A DNA stretch of 9,144 nucleotides from an uncultured Bacteroidota bacterium (GTDB lineage: Bacteria; Bacteroidota; Bacteroidia; Chitinophagales; Chitinophagaceae). Shown piece by piece: positions 1 to 7,760 of the stretch (positions within the stretch are counted from its first letter, which is position 1; every line of letters begins with the position of its first letter). The stretch spans positions 1-9,144 of the forward strand of contig CAIRNW010000247.1 in assembly GCA_903879995.1 (NCBI GenBank), in the 5' to 3' direction. The notes below the pieces were generated by a model. The model was not told where the DNA came from, did not search any database, and saw nothing but the letters and a program-made list of their open reading frames with translations. The translations under genes were made by a program, and so were the position numbers.

Positions 1-60
1 AGCACTGCCTGATTGTGGTAGGTTGGTTTGCATGTCTGATTTTGGTTTGGTTGTAAACAT
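1..60 (-). CDS. Bactofilin (polymer-forming cytoskeletal protein), N-terminal fragment
   Basis: Partial gene: only the first 20 codons lie in the window and the rest continues past position 1. Translation starts at an ATG at 60-58 and reads MFTTKPKSDMQTNLPQSGSA with no stop. An Met-Phe start followed by Lys/Ser/Thr/Asn-rich disordered residues is how many Bacteroidota bactofilins begin before the beta-helical core, which would lie outside the window. Bactofilins polymerise without nucleotides and organise cell-wall enzymes at the inner membrane. The start lies 15 nt after the stop of the small membrane protein at 76-474, in the same reading frame, so the two are very probably one operon. In this phylum bactofilin genes commonly follow an M23-type membrane protein, which supports the call. 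No Shine-Dalgarno sequence is visible. The diagnostic domain is not visible, so the identity rests on the leader and context. Confidence 0.6.
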   Translation of the reverse strand, partial: MFTTKPKSDMQTNLPQSGSA

Positions 61-75
61 AATTTTATAATTGAA

Positions 76-474
76 TCAATCACTAATCAATGTGGCTGGA
101 GGTATGTCAAGCTGCGTGGTATCCAAGGGTGCTGTTGACTCACCTGACAACGCATTTTTGAGACCTAAAATATACTGATTTTTTAACGCATCTTCCCGTA
201 CAACAGAATCAACTCTGTATTGCAATCTCTTCAACGCAGTCACTGAGGCATAATCAGACCCAGCCCCAGGGATATAATATTTGAGTGGGGTGAATATGAT
301 CAGGGCCGTTGTTAATCCAACCAGTATCACAAATACCATACTAAATACCGTATAGACACTTAGTCTGGATAGGCGAAAGGTCACCACCTCTTCATAGGTG
401 TCATCATTCATGACAACCAAGCGGTATCGACTTCTCAATCGCTTTAATCCTGCTGGTAATTCGAGTTTTGCCAT
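76..474 (-). CDS. Single-pass membrane anchor protein resembling the N-terminus of M23 peptidases, without the M23 domain
   Basis: A 132-residue protein from the ATG at 474-472. A basic cytoplasmic head contains the segment YRLVVMNDDTYEEVVTFRLS. One transmembrane helix follows at about residues 39-62, ending in FTPLKYYIPG, and then a short predicted coiled coil (about 75-110) and a Pro/Thr-rich tail. The order RYRLVxxNDDTxEE, TM helix, FTPLxxYIPG, coiled coil and LxGE is characteristic of Bacteroidota M23 metallopeptidases encoded beside bactofilin. Those normally continue into a LytM/M23 domain. Here a TGA at 78-76 ends the protein and bactofilin starts 15 nt later, so no peptidase domain is present. 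It may therefore anchor or recruit bactofilin or a partner hydrolase at the inner membrane (inference). An upstream in-frame ATG at 522 has a better GAGG ribosome site and would give 148 residues. I prefer 474 because the family usually begins MAK and the extra 16 residues match nothing I know. Confidence 0.72.
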   Translation of the reverse strand: MAKLELPAGLKRLRSRYRLVVMNDDTYEEVVTFRLSRLSVYTVFSMVFVILVGLTTALIIFTPLKYYIPGAGSDYASVTALKRLQYRVDSVVREDALKNQYILGLKNALSGESTAPLDTTQLDIPPATLISD

Positions 475-602
475 TATTCGCTCAATGGTATAAAGGTAAG
501 GAACAGCAATCCCCAAAACCATTGAACCTCAATCAAAATACTCACAAAAAATTAAGGTCTAACACACTAATTAATTTGAAAATCAGTTATTAAGGAGCTA
601 GA
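475..602. promoter_or_regulatory. Divergent intergenic region with presumed back-to-back promoters
   Basis: This AT-rich stretch separates the bactofilin operon (minus) from the porW operon (plus) and must hold the start signals for both unless the plus-strand genes are read from elsewhere. Only near-matches to the Bacteroidota -7 box TAnnTTTG are visible: TAATTTG on the plus strand at about 572-578, and TATTTTG on the minus strand at about 534-540. Each is one base short of the consensus spacing and neither has a convincing -33 TTG partner. No clear operator palindrome or riboswitch fold is seen. If the minus-strand gene really starts at 522, part of this interval is coding. Confidence 0.3.
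592..597 (+). promoter_or_regulatory. Shine-Dalgarno AAGGAG before porW
   Basis: AAGGAG lies 5 nt before a TTG at 603 and 17 nt before the first ATG at 615. The spacing suits TTG initiation and is too long for ATG. An in-frame TAA at 591-593 rules out any start further upstream, so this site is the main evidence on which codon begins the protein. Confidence 0.5.
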
Positions 603-3440
603 TTGCAAGAAGATATGCAGGAGGTGCGTTTCCTATTTCGCCTTTTTATCCTACTGGCGCTTGGCTGGCCGGCCACGACCCTGTCCCAACAGGGTTTTCG
701 TATTGACCTGCCCAAAGAAGAAGAATACAAAGACCGTTTGTTACGATCTGAAAAAACTAAAGATGGAAAATTAAGTTACCCATCCCGTCTTGTTCAAAAT
801 ACAGTTACGCATTACAATTTCACGTACAATGCAGCTCGGAAACTTAATGAGGTATTACAAAAGGCCAAAACAGCACATCGAGATGATTATAACACGCTCC
901 TCTCCTTTTACAATTTTAGTCTTAGCACTACCCGTAAAGACTCTATTGATTTGGACAGCGTAATTCAAAAAGCCTCCTCAGGTATTGCCCTGCATGATTT
1001 ACGAAATGACTGGAATGACAATCTCTATTTGCTGTGGGGTATGGCTTATTACCTGCAAGAAAAGTTTGACTCAGCGTATCAGATTTTTCAATTTATCAAC
1101 TATTACTATGCCCCCCGCGAAAAAGATGGCTACTTCAAATCCATCGGAAGTGGCAGAGACGGGAATCGCGCCAACAGTATTGCCAGTGAAGAAAAAACTG
1201 GCCTGCTGAATAAAATGGGAGCTGCGCCACCCCAAAGAAATGAGGCGCTCCTATGGATCATACGAACGCAATTAGCACAAGCCCAATTTGCTGAAGCAGC
1301 CGGATTACTTGAAACGCTACGCAATGATCCAGCTTTCCCAAAACGATTAAAAACAGATTTAGAAGAACTAACTGCATTATCCTTTTATAAACAAGAACGC
1401 TGGGATAGCGCAGCTTCTCACCTTTCAAAAGCACTTGAGGGAGCTTCTACTTCCAATGAAAAAGCACGTTGGGAATTTTTAACAGGACAGCTCTTTGAAA
1501 AAGCTGGTAATTATTCGAAAGCTAACCAATACTATAACCGTGCCATTCCTCACTCCACGGATTTGATACTGGAAATACAAGCGCGTATCGCTGCCATACG
1601 AGTAGATAGAACAAAAACTGATTATTCCGTTAGTAATGTGCAGCGTTTATTGGAAATGGGTGCAAAAGAAAAGTACAGAGCGTATCAGGACATTATTTAT
1701 TATACCGCTGCACAAATGGATTTAGCAGCAGGAAATAAAAATCGTGCTATCGAATCCCTATTCCAAAGCACCCTATTTGGCAATAATAATGCAGCTCAAA
1801 GAAACTTAGCATTTCTTCAATTGGCAGAGATCTCCTTTCAAGATGGCGCCTATGCTAAAGCAGCGAAATTTTATGATAGCTTAAAAACACTCGATAGTCT
1901 GCCTGTTGATCCAACCATTATTGCAGCTAAAAAAAGAGCCTTGCAAACATTGGTCAATAAACTTGCCATTGTAGAGAGGCAAGATAGTCTGTTATTATTG
2001 GCCGGTCTTCCAGAAGAAGAGAGAAAAGAGGCTGTCAAAAAAATTGTCAAACAATTGCGAAATCAAGCCGGTTTACAGGAAGATCCTTTATCAATCCCTG
2101 TACGCTCTTTGTCCAATACACCACAAACACCTTCACTTTTTGGAAATGAAACCGATAAGGGCGAATGGTATTTCTACAATGCGGCTAGCCGAAGCAGAGG
2201 GCAAGCTGCTTTTACTGCACGCTGGGGTAATCGTCCAAATATGGATAACTGGCGAAGGGCTGCCAGTATGCAAGCCACACTAGCCTTGGTACAGGCAAGC
2301 GGGCGAGACTCATTAGGATCTAAAAATAATACTGCAGGCTCTGAAATAGATTTTGAGTCGCTCTACGCCGGCCTTCCTCTTTCAGCAGAAAAGAAAAAAA
2401 TTACCACAGACTCATTAGCTGCAGCCCTGTTAGAAGCCGGGAGAATACTGATTCAAGAAATAGAAGATTGCGCAGCCGGAATAAAATTACTAGACCGCAT
2501 TTACAACAGCGTTCCTGACTTTGAGAATATGGATGAAGTTTTATTCCATCAACATACCTGTGCATGGAAAGCAGGAGAACGCGATAAAGCAGCCACGGTT
2601 TTACAAGAATTGAATTCCCGGTATACAAAAAGTAGTTATACCGCACTACTGAATGGTCAAACGACTAAAGCGGCACAACAACTATCAAAAAACTTTGATA
2701 GTGCCTATACGGAGATCTATACACTTTTTGCAAATGGCTCCTACGAACAAGCTGTAAAACTAAAAAAAGAAACAGATCAATTAGCAGGTGAAAACCATTG
2801 GACACCGCAGTTGCTTTACATGGAGGCAGCCTACTATGCACAACAAAAAAAGGATAGCACCGCCATCCGAATATTAAGAGAGTTACAAATACGCTTTCCA
2901 ACTTCACCACTATTTTTACGAGCAGCAGATTTGTTGGAAGCTATTGGTAAACGCGCCAGGATCTTGGAAGCTGAAAAACCAGCAACGGCACCAACCATTC
3001 CCACTCCCTCTAACAATAACCCCAATGCAAGCACAGACTCCACACAACTTAGTGCTCCAGAAAATTCATATACCTGGGATGAACAGGCCGTTCATCAAGT
3101 TTTATTTATCATGGAGGAAATTGAACCTGTGTTGGCAGCAGAAGCCATGCGTTCCATAGATACTTACAATCGATCTGCATATAACAGCCGATCTTTTCAA
3201 AAAGAATTAATAAACCTGGATACTCGATATCGATTGATTGTAATAGGCAGTTTTGGGAATTACCAGGAAGCCGCTGTCTATTTGGACAGAACTAAGCCAC
3301 GTGCTGCCACAGAAATTGTACCCTGGCTACCTGTCAGTAAGTATAAATGGGTGCCCATTTCTGCCAATAATTTAAACGAACTCCGCCAACGGAAGGATCT
3401 GGATAGCTATCAACGTTTCCTTAACAGCAAGAGACCCTAA
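603..3440 (+). CDS. porW: PorW/SprE-family type IX secretion TPR protein
   Basis: A 945-residue exported protein of the family needed for type IX secretion and, in gliding species, motility. Family members act in the periplasm and link outer- and inner-membrane parts of the machine. A signal peptide (hydrophobic core FILLALGWPATT, about residues 14-26) probably ends near TLS-QQ. A conserved N-terminal block follows (HYNFTYNA at 70-77, HDLRNDWNDN at 131-140, FQFINYYYAP at 162-171), then TPR-like helical repeats at about 210-430. The family signature WYFYN...WGNRPNMDNWRR is at 522-552, followed by more repeats at about 600-780, a Pro/Asn/Thr-rich linker (about 790-820) and a C-terminal domain ending KDLDSYQRFLNSKRP. 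Characterised SprE/PorW proteins are lipoproteins, but no Cys occurs here before residue 623, so there is no lipobox. Start: TTG at 603 has the ribosome site and ATG at 615 is the alternative; both keep the signal peptide. The class A PBP gene follows after 9 nt. The family call is from remembered sequence patterns, not a search. Confidence 0.8.
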   Translation: MQEDMQEVRFLFRLFILLALGWPATTLSQQGFRIDLPKEEEYKDRLLRSEKTKDGKLSYPSRLVQNTVTHYNFTYNAARKLNEVLQKAKTAHRDDYNTLLSFYNFSLSTTRKDSIDLDSVIQKASSGIALHDLRNDWNDNLYLLWGMAYYLQEKFDSAYQIFQFINYYYAPREKDGYFKSIGSGRDGNRANSIASEEKTGLLNKMGAAPPQRNEALLWIIRTQLAQAQFAEAAGLLETLRNDPAFPKRLKTDLEELTALSFYKQERWDSAASHLSKALEGASTSNEKARWEFLTGQLFEKAGNYSKANQYYNRAIPHSTDLILEIQARIAAIRVDRTKTDYSVSNVQRLLEMGAKEKYRAYQDIIYYTAAQMDLAAGNKNRAIESLFQSTLFGNNNAAQRNLAFLQLAEISFQDGAYAKAAKFYDSLKTLDSLPVDPTIIAAKKRALQTLVNKLAIVERQDSLLLLAGLPEEERKEAVKKIVKQLRNQAGLQEDPLSIPVRSLSNTPQTPSLFGNETDKGEWYFYNAASRSRGQAAFTARWGNRPNMDNWRRAASMQATLALVQASGRDSLGSKNNTAGSEIDFESLYAGLPLSAEKKKITTDSLAAALLEAGRILIQEIEDCAAGIKLLDRIYNSVPDFENMDEVLFHQHTCAWKAGERDKAATVLQELNSRYTKSSYTALLNGQTTKAAQQLSKNFDSAYTEIYTLFANGSYEQAVKLKKETDQLAGENHWTPQLLYMEAAYYAQQKKDSTAIRILRELQIRFPTSPLFLRAADLLEAIGKRARILEAEKPATAPTIPTPSNNNPNASTDSTQLSAPENSYTWDEQAVHQVLFIMEEIEPVLAAEAMRSIDTYNRSAYNSRSFQKELINLDTRYRLIVIGSFGNYQEAAVYLDRTKPRAATEIVPWLPVSKYKWVPISANNLNELRQRKDLDSYQRFLNSKRP

Positions 3441-3449
3441 CTTAGCAGC

Positions 3450-5852
3450 ATGAAACCCACTGTTCGTTTTTTCTGGAAATTTTTTGGCTGGGGACTGGTG
3501 GCTTTTTTGCTACTGATATTATTAGCCAACCTGGGACTTTTTGGAAAAATGCCCTCACTCTATGAGTTACAGAATCCCTCCATTTTACAAGCTTCAGAGG
3601 TATATGCGATTGACGGAACACTGATGGGCAAATACTATACAGAGCGAGGCAATAGAAGCAATGTAAAGTATCGGGACCTCTCCCGCCATGCAATTGATGC
3701 TTTAATTGCTACTGAGGACGAACGTTTTTATTCGCACAGTGGAATTGATTTCAAATCAACCTTGCGTGCCGTGGTCACTTTGGGATCTGAAGGAGGAGGT
3801 AGTACTATTACACAGCAGTTAGCTAAGGCTTTACTTGCACAGGGAAGTAGAAACAAAGCTTGGCGAGTAATTGAGAAACTGAAAGAATGGATAATTGCCG
3901 TCAAATTAGAAAAGAATTTTACCAAAGAAGAAATCATCACTCTTTATTTAAATGCTGTTCCATTTGGAAATAATATTTATGGTATTCGAAATGCGTCTCG
4001 TACATTCTTTCAAAAAGAACCAGATCGGCTCAATGTGGAAGAAGCTGCTTTATTGATTGGTATGCTGAAGGGAAATAGTATTTACAATCCGGTACGAAAT
4101 CCTAAAGCTGCCCTTGATCGAAGAAATGTGGTGATTGGACAAATGGAAGTCAATAACAAAATCACCAGCGAGGAGGCCACTCGTCTAAAAGCATCACCCA
4201 TCCAGTTGAATTACAAAAAAATGGATGAGAACACTGGGTACGCCCCTTACTTCAGAGAAATTCTGAAAGAGGAAATTAAGGAAGCGCTAAAAGGACTCAC
4301 CAATCCAGAGGGAGAACCCTATAGCATTTATAATGATGGGCTAAAAATTTACACTACGGTCAATGTGCAATTGCAACAATATGCAGAGGAGGCATTGGCC
4401 TTACACATGTCGCAACTCCAAAAAAATGTAAACAATCGTAACTCCATAAAATCTGGAAAAATTTGGGCAGGCAAAGAATCCATTTTGGAGAGAGCCATGA
4501 AAGAATCGGATCGCTGGCGCAATTTAGAAGAGGATGGCTGGAGCGAAAATGAAATTAGAGCAAGTTTTAAAGAACCGGTTCGAATGAAAGTGTTTGCCTG
4601 GAATACCCGCAGGGAAACTGATACGATGATGACTCCGTTAGATTCAATCAAGTATCACCGACAAATGGAACAGGCTTCATTTATGGCAATGGATCCAGTT
4701 ACTGGAGAAATTCGTGCTTGGGTTGGAGGTATTCATTTTAAAACTTACAAATACGACCACGTAAATATTAAAACGAAGAGGCAGGTTGGCTCCACCATCA
4801 AGCCTTTACTTTATACGCAAGCGGTAGAAGAAAGAGGTTTCACCCCCGAAACACAACTTCCCAATGAACCACAATATTTCGAGGGAAATGGTTGGGTACC
4901 CGCCAGTAAGGAATGTAAAGGAGGACCCGGATCAATGGCCGCGGCACTTGCATTTTCAAAAAACTGTGCAACCGCTTATATCATGAAGCAAGTTGGCGCC
5001 CGTCAATTTGCTGAATTTATGGGTCGATTAAATATCCCCACTCCAATTGGACCCTACCCTTCCGTTGCCTTGGGCTCTTGCGATCTCTCATTATTTGAAA
5101 TGATGTGGGCCTATACAATTTTTCCTGGAAGAGGTTTTTCTACAAAACCATTTGCAATTAGCCGCATAGAGGACAGAAATGGAAATGTGATCAAGCGATT
5201 TGACTTTAGTGCAAACAGAAAAGAAGTGATAAGTGAGGCCACTGCCTACACGATGGCACGCATGATGCAAGGAGCTGTGGATGTGGGAACAGCTGCCGGT
5301 ATGCGAAGCCGTGTAGGTGCAGCTGAAATGGGAGGAAAAACCGGAACCACCAATGAAAACGCTGATGCATGGTTCCTCGGATTCACTCCTCAGATTTTAG
5401 TGGGAGCTTGGGTTGGATTTGATGACCAGTTTATTAAAAATGAGGGTGAGGCTTCAAGAATGGCAAGACCCATTTGCGAATATTTCTTTGGAAAAGCATT
5501 AGCAGACAGCCGTACCGGTTTGGAAAGAGAATCGAGATTTATTGTTCCAGCAGAAATGGGTAACTCCATGAACAGTGCAGATATTCTTTTGAATGATCTT
5601 GAATTAATGCCGGGTGCCGAGGGACAAGATGTGGGCGTAGGTTCAGAAGATGATTATAAACTAGAGACGGCTCCTTACATTGGCCCCGAATCTACTCCAG
5701 TTCGGGAAGAAGACACCAAGAATATCCCCACTCCTAAAAAAGATACGCTTCCAAAGAAAGAAACGGATCTACCACGCAATACACCTGCTCCATCTGAAAA
5801 AGGAGATAAGAAAAAAGGATTGTTGAATAGAATTCTCAAAAAGAATGAATGA
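3450..5852 (+). CDS. mrcA: Class A penicillin-binding protein 1A (peptidoglycan glycosyltransferase/DD-transpeptidase)
   Basis: An 800-residue bifunctional enzyme that polymerises lipid II and cross-links the glycan strands on the periplasmic face of the inner membrane. A short cytoplasmic tail and one transmembrane anchor (about residues 11-31) precede a GT51 domain (about 50-225). This has EDERFYSHSG with catalytic Glu89, GGGSTITQQLAK at 115-126 and the EEIITLYLN motif at about 160-168. The transpeptidase domain (about 400-680) has all three penicillin-binding motifs: STIK with nucleophile Ser448 and Lys451, SKN at 503-505, and KTGTT starting at Lys630. All key residues are intact. The last 55-60 residues form a Pro/Lys/Glu-rich, probably disordered tail ending in KKKGLLNRILKKNE. 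No Shine-Dalgarno is visible before the ATG. The gene follows porW by 9 nt and overlaps the next gene by 4 nt, so co-transcription is likely. The name mrcA is used by family; strict orthology with the E. coli gene is not implied. Confidence 0.95.
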   Translation: MKPTVRFFWKFFGWGLVAFLLLILLANLGLFGKMPSLYELQNPSILQASEVYAIDGTLMGKYYTERGNRSNVKYRDLSRHAIDALIATEDERFYSHSGIDFKSTLRAVVTLGSEGGGSTITQQLAKALLAQGSRNKAWRVIEKLKEWIIAVKLEKNFTKEEIITLYLNAVPFGNNIYGIRNASRTFFQKEPDRLNVEEAALLIGMLKGNSIYNPVRNPKAALDRRNVVIGQMEVNNKITSEEATRLKASPIQLNYKKMDENTGYAPYFREILKEEIKEALKGLTNPEGEPYSIYNDGLKIYTTVNVQLQQYAEEALALHMSQLQKNVNNRNSIKSGKIWAGKESILERAMKESDRWRNLEEDGWSENEIRASFKEPVRMKVFAWNTRRETDTMMTPLDSIKYHRQMEQASFMAMDPVTGEIRAWVGGIHFKTYKYDHVNIKTKRQVGSTIKPLLYTQAVEERGFTPETQLPNEPQYFEGNGWVPASKECKGGPGSMAAALAFSKNCATAYIMKQVGARQFAEFMGRLNIPTPIGPYPSVALGSCDLSLFEMMWAYTIFPGRGFSTKPFAISRIEDRNGNVIKRFDFSANRKEVISEATAYTMARMMQGAVDVGTAAGMRSRVGAAEMGGKTGTTNENADAWFLGFTPQILVGAWVGFDDQFIKNEGEASRMARPICEYFFGKALADSRTGLERESRFIVPAEMGNSMNSADILLNDLELMPGAEGQDVGVGSEDDYKLETAPYIGPESTPVREEDTKNIPTPKKDTLPKKETDLPRNTPAPSEKGDKKKGLLNRILKKNE

Positions 5853-6355
5853 GCCACCAGCCTAGTTCTTATCTAGTACGAACAGCATCACTTGCTGACA
5901 TTGAATTGATCCGAGAATTATGTATGCAGGTTTGGCCACAAACTTATTCTTCGATTTTGACGGAAGAACAACTGACCTACATGCTAGAATGGATGTACAG
6001 TCCAGCCTCATTGGCAAAACAGATGAACGAGGGTGCTAGTTTTTTATTACTCTATCAACACCAAGCACCAATAGGCTATGCCTCCTTCCAAGCGCTGAAT
6101 AAGGGCCATTTTAAGTTACATAAACTCTATGTATTGCCTATGGTTCAAGGACAAGGAGCAGGCCGATTCTTTCTTACCGATTTAATGCATCGAGTTAAGG
6201 TGTTGGGCGCACATACCCTTGAATTACAAGTAAATCGACAAAACAAGGCCGTTGGCTTTTATCAGCAAATGGGCTTCACAATACGTGAAACTGCTGATAT
6301 AGAGATTGGAAATGGCTATTATATGAATGACTATATAATGCAAATAGCCTTGTGA
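5849..6355 (+). CDS. GNAT-family N-acetyltransferase, PaiA-like
   Basis: A 168-residue single-domain GNAT enzyme of typical length that transfers acetyl from acetyl-CoA to an amine; the substrate cannot be read from the sequence. The acetyl-CoA pyrophosphate loop is visible in motif A as LYVLPMVQGQGAGRFFL (93-109, loop QGQGAG at 100-105). Motif B follows with LELQVNRQNKAVGFYQQMGF (124-143), the usual Asn and Tyr pattern. The N-terminal part with LTEEQLTYMLEWMYS (37-51) and the end GYYMNDYIM resemble PaiA-type polyamine/small-amine acetyltransferases, but this subfamily assignment is tentative. No signal peptide, so cytoplasmic. The ATG overlaps the stop of the penicillin-binding protein gene (ATGA at 5849-5852), which suggests translational coupling. 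There is no evident biochemical tie to wall synthesis, and such coupling may be only positional. Confidence 0.88.
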   Translation: MSHQPSSYLVRTASLADIELIRELCMQVWPQTYSSILTEEQLTYMLEWMYSPASLAKQMNEGASFLLLYQHQAPIGYASFQALNKGHFKLHKLYVLPMVQGQGAGRFFLTDLMHRVKVLGAHTLELQVNRQNKAVGFYQQMGFTIRETADIEIGNGYYMNDYIMQIAL

Positions 6356-6382
6356 TAAATAGGGCTTTATTGATTTATACTG

Positions 6383-6390
6383 TAGCTTTG
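6383..6390 (+). promoter_or_regulatory. Bacteroidota -7 promoter box (TAGCTTTG) for ahcY
   Basis: TAGCTTTG is an exact match to the primary sigma -7 consensus TAnnTTTG of Bacteroidota. It sits in the 57-nt gap before ahcY, 22 nt ahead of the start codon, which would give a short leader of roughly 15-20 nt. No TTG is found at the usual 17-23 nt upstream; the nearest are 10 and 30 nt away, so the -33 element is weak or absent. The box implies ahcY can be transcribed independently of the upstream genes. Confidence 0.5.
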
Positions 6391-6412
6391 CGCCATCTTA
6401 AAACCAAGTAGT

Positions 6413-7738
6413 ATGTCAACCATGACCAAATCCATTGATTTCAGTTTACCTTATAAAGTTGCCGATATCTCGCTTGCCGAGTGGGGCCGCAAGGAAATTC
6501 GCTTAGCAGAAGCAGAAATGCCAGGACTGATGGCCATTCGTGCCGAGTACGGTCCTTCACAACCCTTAAAAGGAGCACGTGTAGCAGGATGTCTTCACAT
6601 GACTATTCAAACAGCTGTGTTGATCGAAACATTGGCTGCACTGGGTGCAGAAGTAAAGTGGAGCTCTTGTAATATTTTCTCTACACAAGACCATGCTGCT
6701 GCTGCCATTGCTGCTGCAGGTATTGGTGTATTTGCCTGGAAAGGACAAACTATTGAGGAAGCCGATTGGTGTATTGAACAAACACTTTTCTTTGGCGGTA
6801 AGGATCGTCCCTTGAATATGATCTTGGATGACGGAGGTGATTTAACCAATATGGTATTGGACAAATACCCAGAGTTGGTGCAATACGTAAAAGGAATTTC
6901 TGAAGAAACAACAACCGGAGTACATCGTTTGTATGAACGTGTAGCCAAAGGAACACTTCCAATGCCTGCGATCAATGTAAACGACTCTGTAACCAAGTCT
7001 AAATTCGATAATAAATACGGTTGTAAAGAATCACTGGTGGATGCAATCCGCCGTGCTACTGATGTAATGTTGGCCGGTAAAGTTGCCGTAGTAGGTGGTT
7101 ATGGTGATGTGGGTAAAGGATCTGCCGCTTCATTAGCAGGAGCAGGTTGCCGCGTAATTGTTACTGAAATTGATCCAATCTGTGCATTACAAGCAGCCAT
7201 GGATGGTTTTGAAGTAAAGAAGATGATCGATGCCGTAAAAGAAGCTGATATTGTTGTAACGGCTTCTGGCTGCCGCGATTTGATCACAGGCGAACACTTC
7301 AAGCGCATGAAGGACAAAGCCATTGTTTGTAATATCGGACACTTTGATATTGAAATTGATATTGCCTGGTTGAATACTAATTATGGTCATACAAAAGACA
7401 CGATTAAGCCACAGGTAGATATCTACAATGTAGAAGGAAATGATATCATCATCTTGGCAGAAGGACGTCTGGTAAACTTGGGGTGTGCTACGGGTCACCC
7501 TTCCTTTGTAATGAGTAACTCATTTACGAATCAGACACTAGCGCAGATTGAATTATGGACCAACAATAAGAATTACGAGAATAAAGTATACGTTCTTCCT
7601 AAACACCTGGATGAGAAAGTGGCTCGCTTGCACCTCTCTAAAATTGGAGTTGAGTTGGACGAACTTACAACACCACAGGCTGAATATCTTGGTATCAGCA
7701 AAGTAGGTCCATTCAAACCAGAGCATTATCGTTATTAA
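6413..7738 (+). CDS. ahcY: Adenosylhomocysteinase (S-adenosyl-L-homocysteine hydrolase)
   Basis: A 441-residue cytoplasmic, NAD-dependent enzyme that reversibly splits S-adenosylhomocysteine into adenosine and homocysteine, clearing the product inhibitor of methyltransferases and feeding the methionine cycle. Compared with the human enzyme from memory, the conserved residues are all present: His62 in CLHMT, Asp140 in ILDDGGD, Glu165 in SEETTTGVH, Lys195 and Asp199 in TKSKFDN, and Cys204. The NAD-binding Rossmann loop is GYGDVGKG at 229-236, with the acidic residue Glu252 after the second strand. The C-terminal KPEHYRY, whose Lys435 and Tyr439 reach the NAD of the neighbouring subunit in the tetramer, is complete. 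The protein lacks the roughly 40-residue insertion found in many bacterial (for example mycobacterial) forms. The chosen ATG at 6413 has no Shine-Dalgarno; a second ATG at 6422 is possible. Own promoter box upstream, strong terminator downstream. Confidence 0.98.
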   Translation: MSTMTKSIDFSLPYKVADISLAEWGRKEIRLAEAEMPGLMAIRAEYGPSQPLKGARVAGCLHMTIQTAVLIETLAALGAEVKWSSCNIFSTQDHAAAAIAAAGIGVFAWKGQTIEEADWCIEQTLFFGGKDRPLNMILDDGGDLTNMVLDKYPELVQYVKGISEETTTGVHRLYERVAKGTLPMPAINVNDSVTKSKFDNKYGCKESLVDAIRRATDVMLAGKVAVVGGYGDVGKGSAASLAGAGCRVIVTEIDPICALQAAMDGFEVKKMIDAVKEADIVVTASGCRDLITGEHFKRMKDKAIVCNIGHFDIEIDIAWLNTNYGHTKDTIKPQVDIYNVEGNDIIILAEGRLVNLGCATGHPSFVMSNSFTNQTLAQIELWTNNKNYENKVYVLPKHLDEKVARLHLSKIGVELDELTTPQAEYLGISKVGPFKPEHYRY

Positions 7739-7760
7739 TCAGATTACAACGCTAATAAGA

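Noticed and set aside
2401..3043. Several overlapping 69-81 codon minus-strand frames inside porW
   Set aside because: They overlap one another and a gene with clear family signatures, and their translations look like low-information antisense.
4349..4651. 100-codon minus-strand open frame inside the PBP gene
   Set aside because: It lies opposite a well-supported coding region, has no domain-like content and no start signal.
6346..6366. Possible terminator hairpin overlapping the GNAT stop codon (AGCCTT / AGGGCT, 9-nt loop)
   Set aside because: The stem is only 6 bp with a G-T pair, and the downstream sequence TTATTGATTT is not a real T-run. It is too weak to call.
6691..6720. GCT/GCA-rich run resembling a triplet repeat in ahcY
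   Set aside because: It encodes the conserved Ala-rich segment after STQDH of SAH hydrolase ([10 protein letters not shown]), not a microsatellite.
6607..6996. 129-codon minus-strand open frame inside ahcY
   Set aside because: It is antisense to a strongly conserved part of ahcY, has no ribosome site or family resemblance, and is best explained as a shadow of the ahcY codons.
7498..7738. Considered a frameshift or truncation at the end of ahcY
   Set aside because: The reading frame runs intact to the canonical KPEHYRY end, so the gene is complete.
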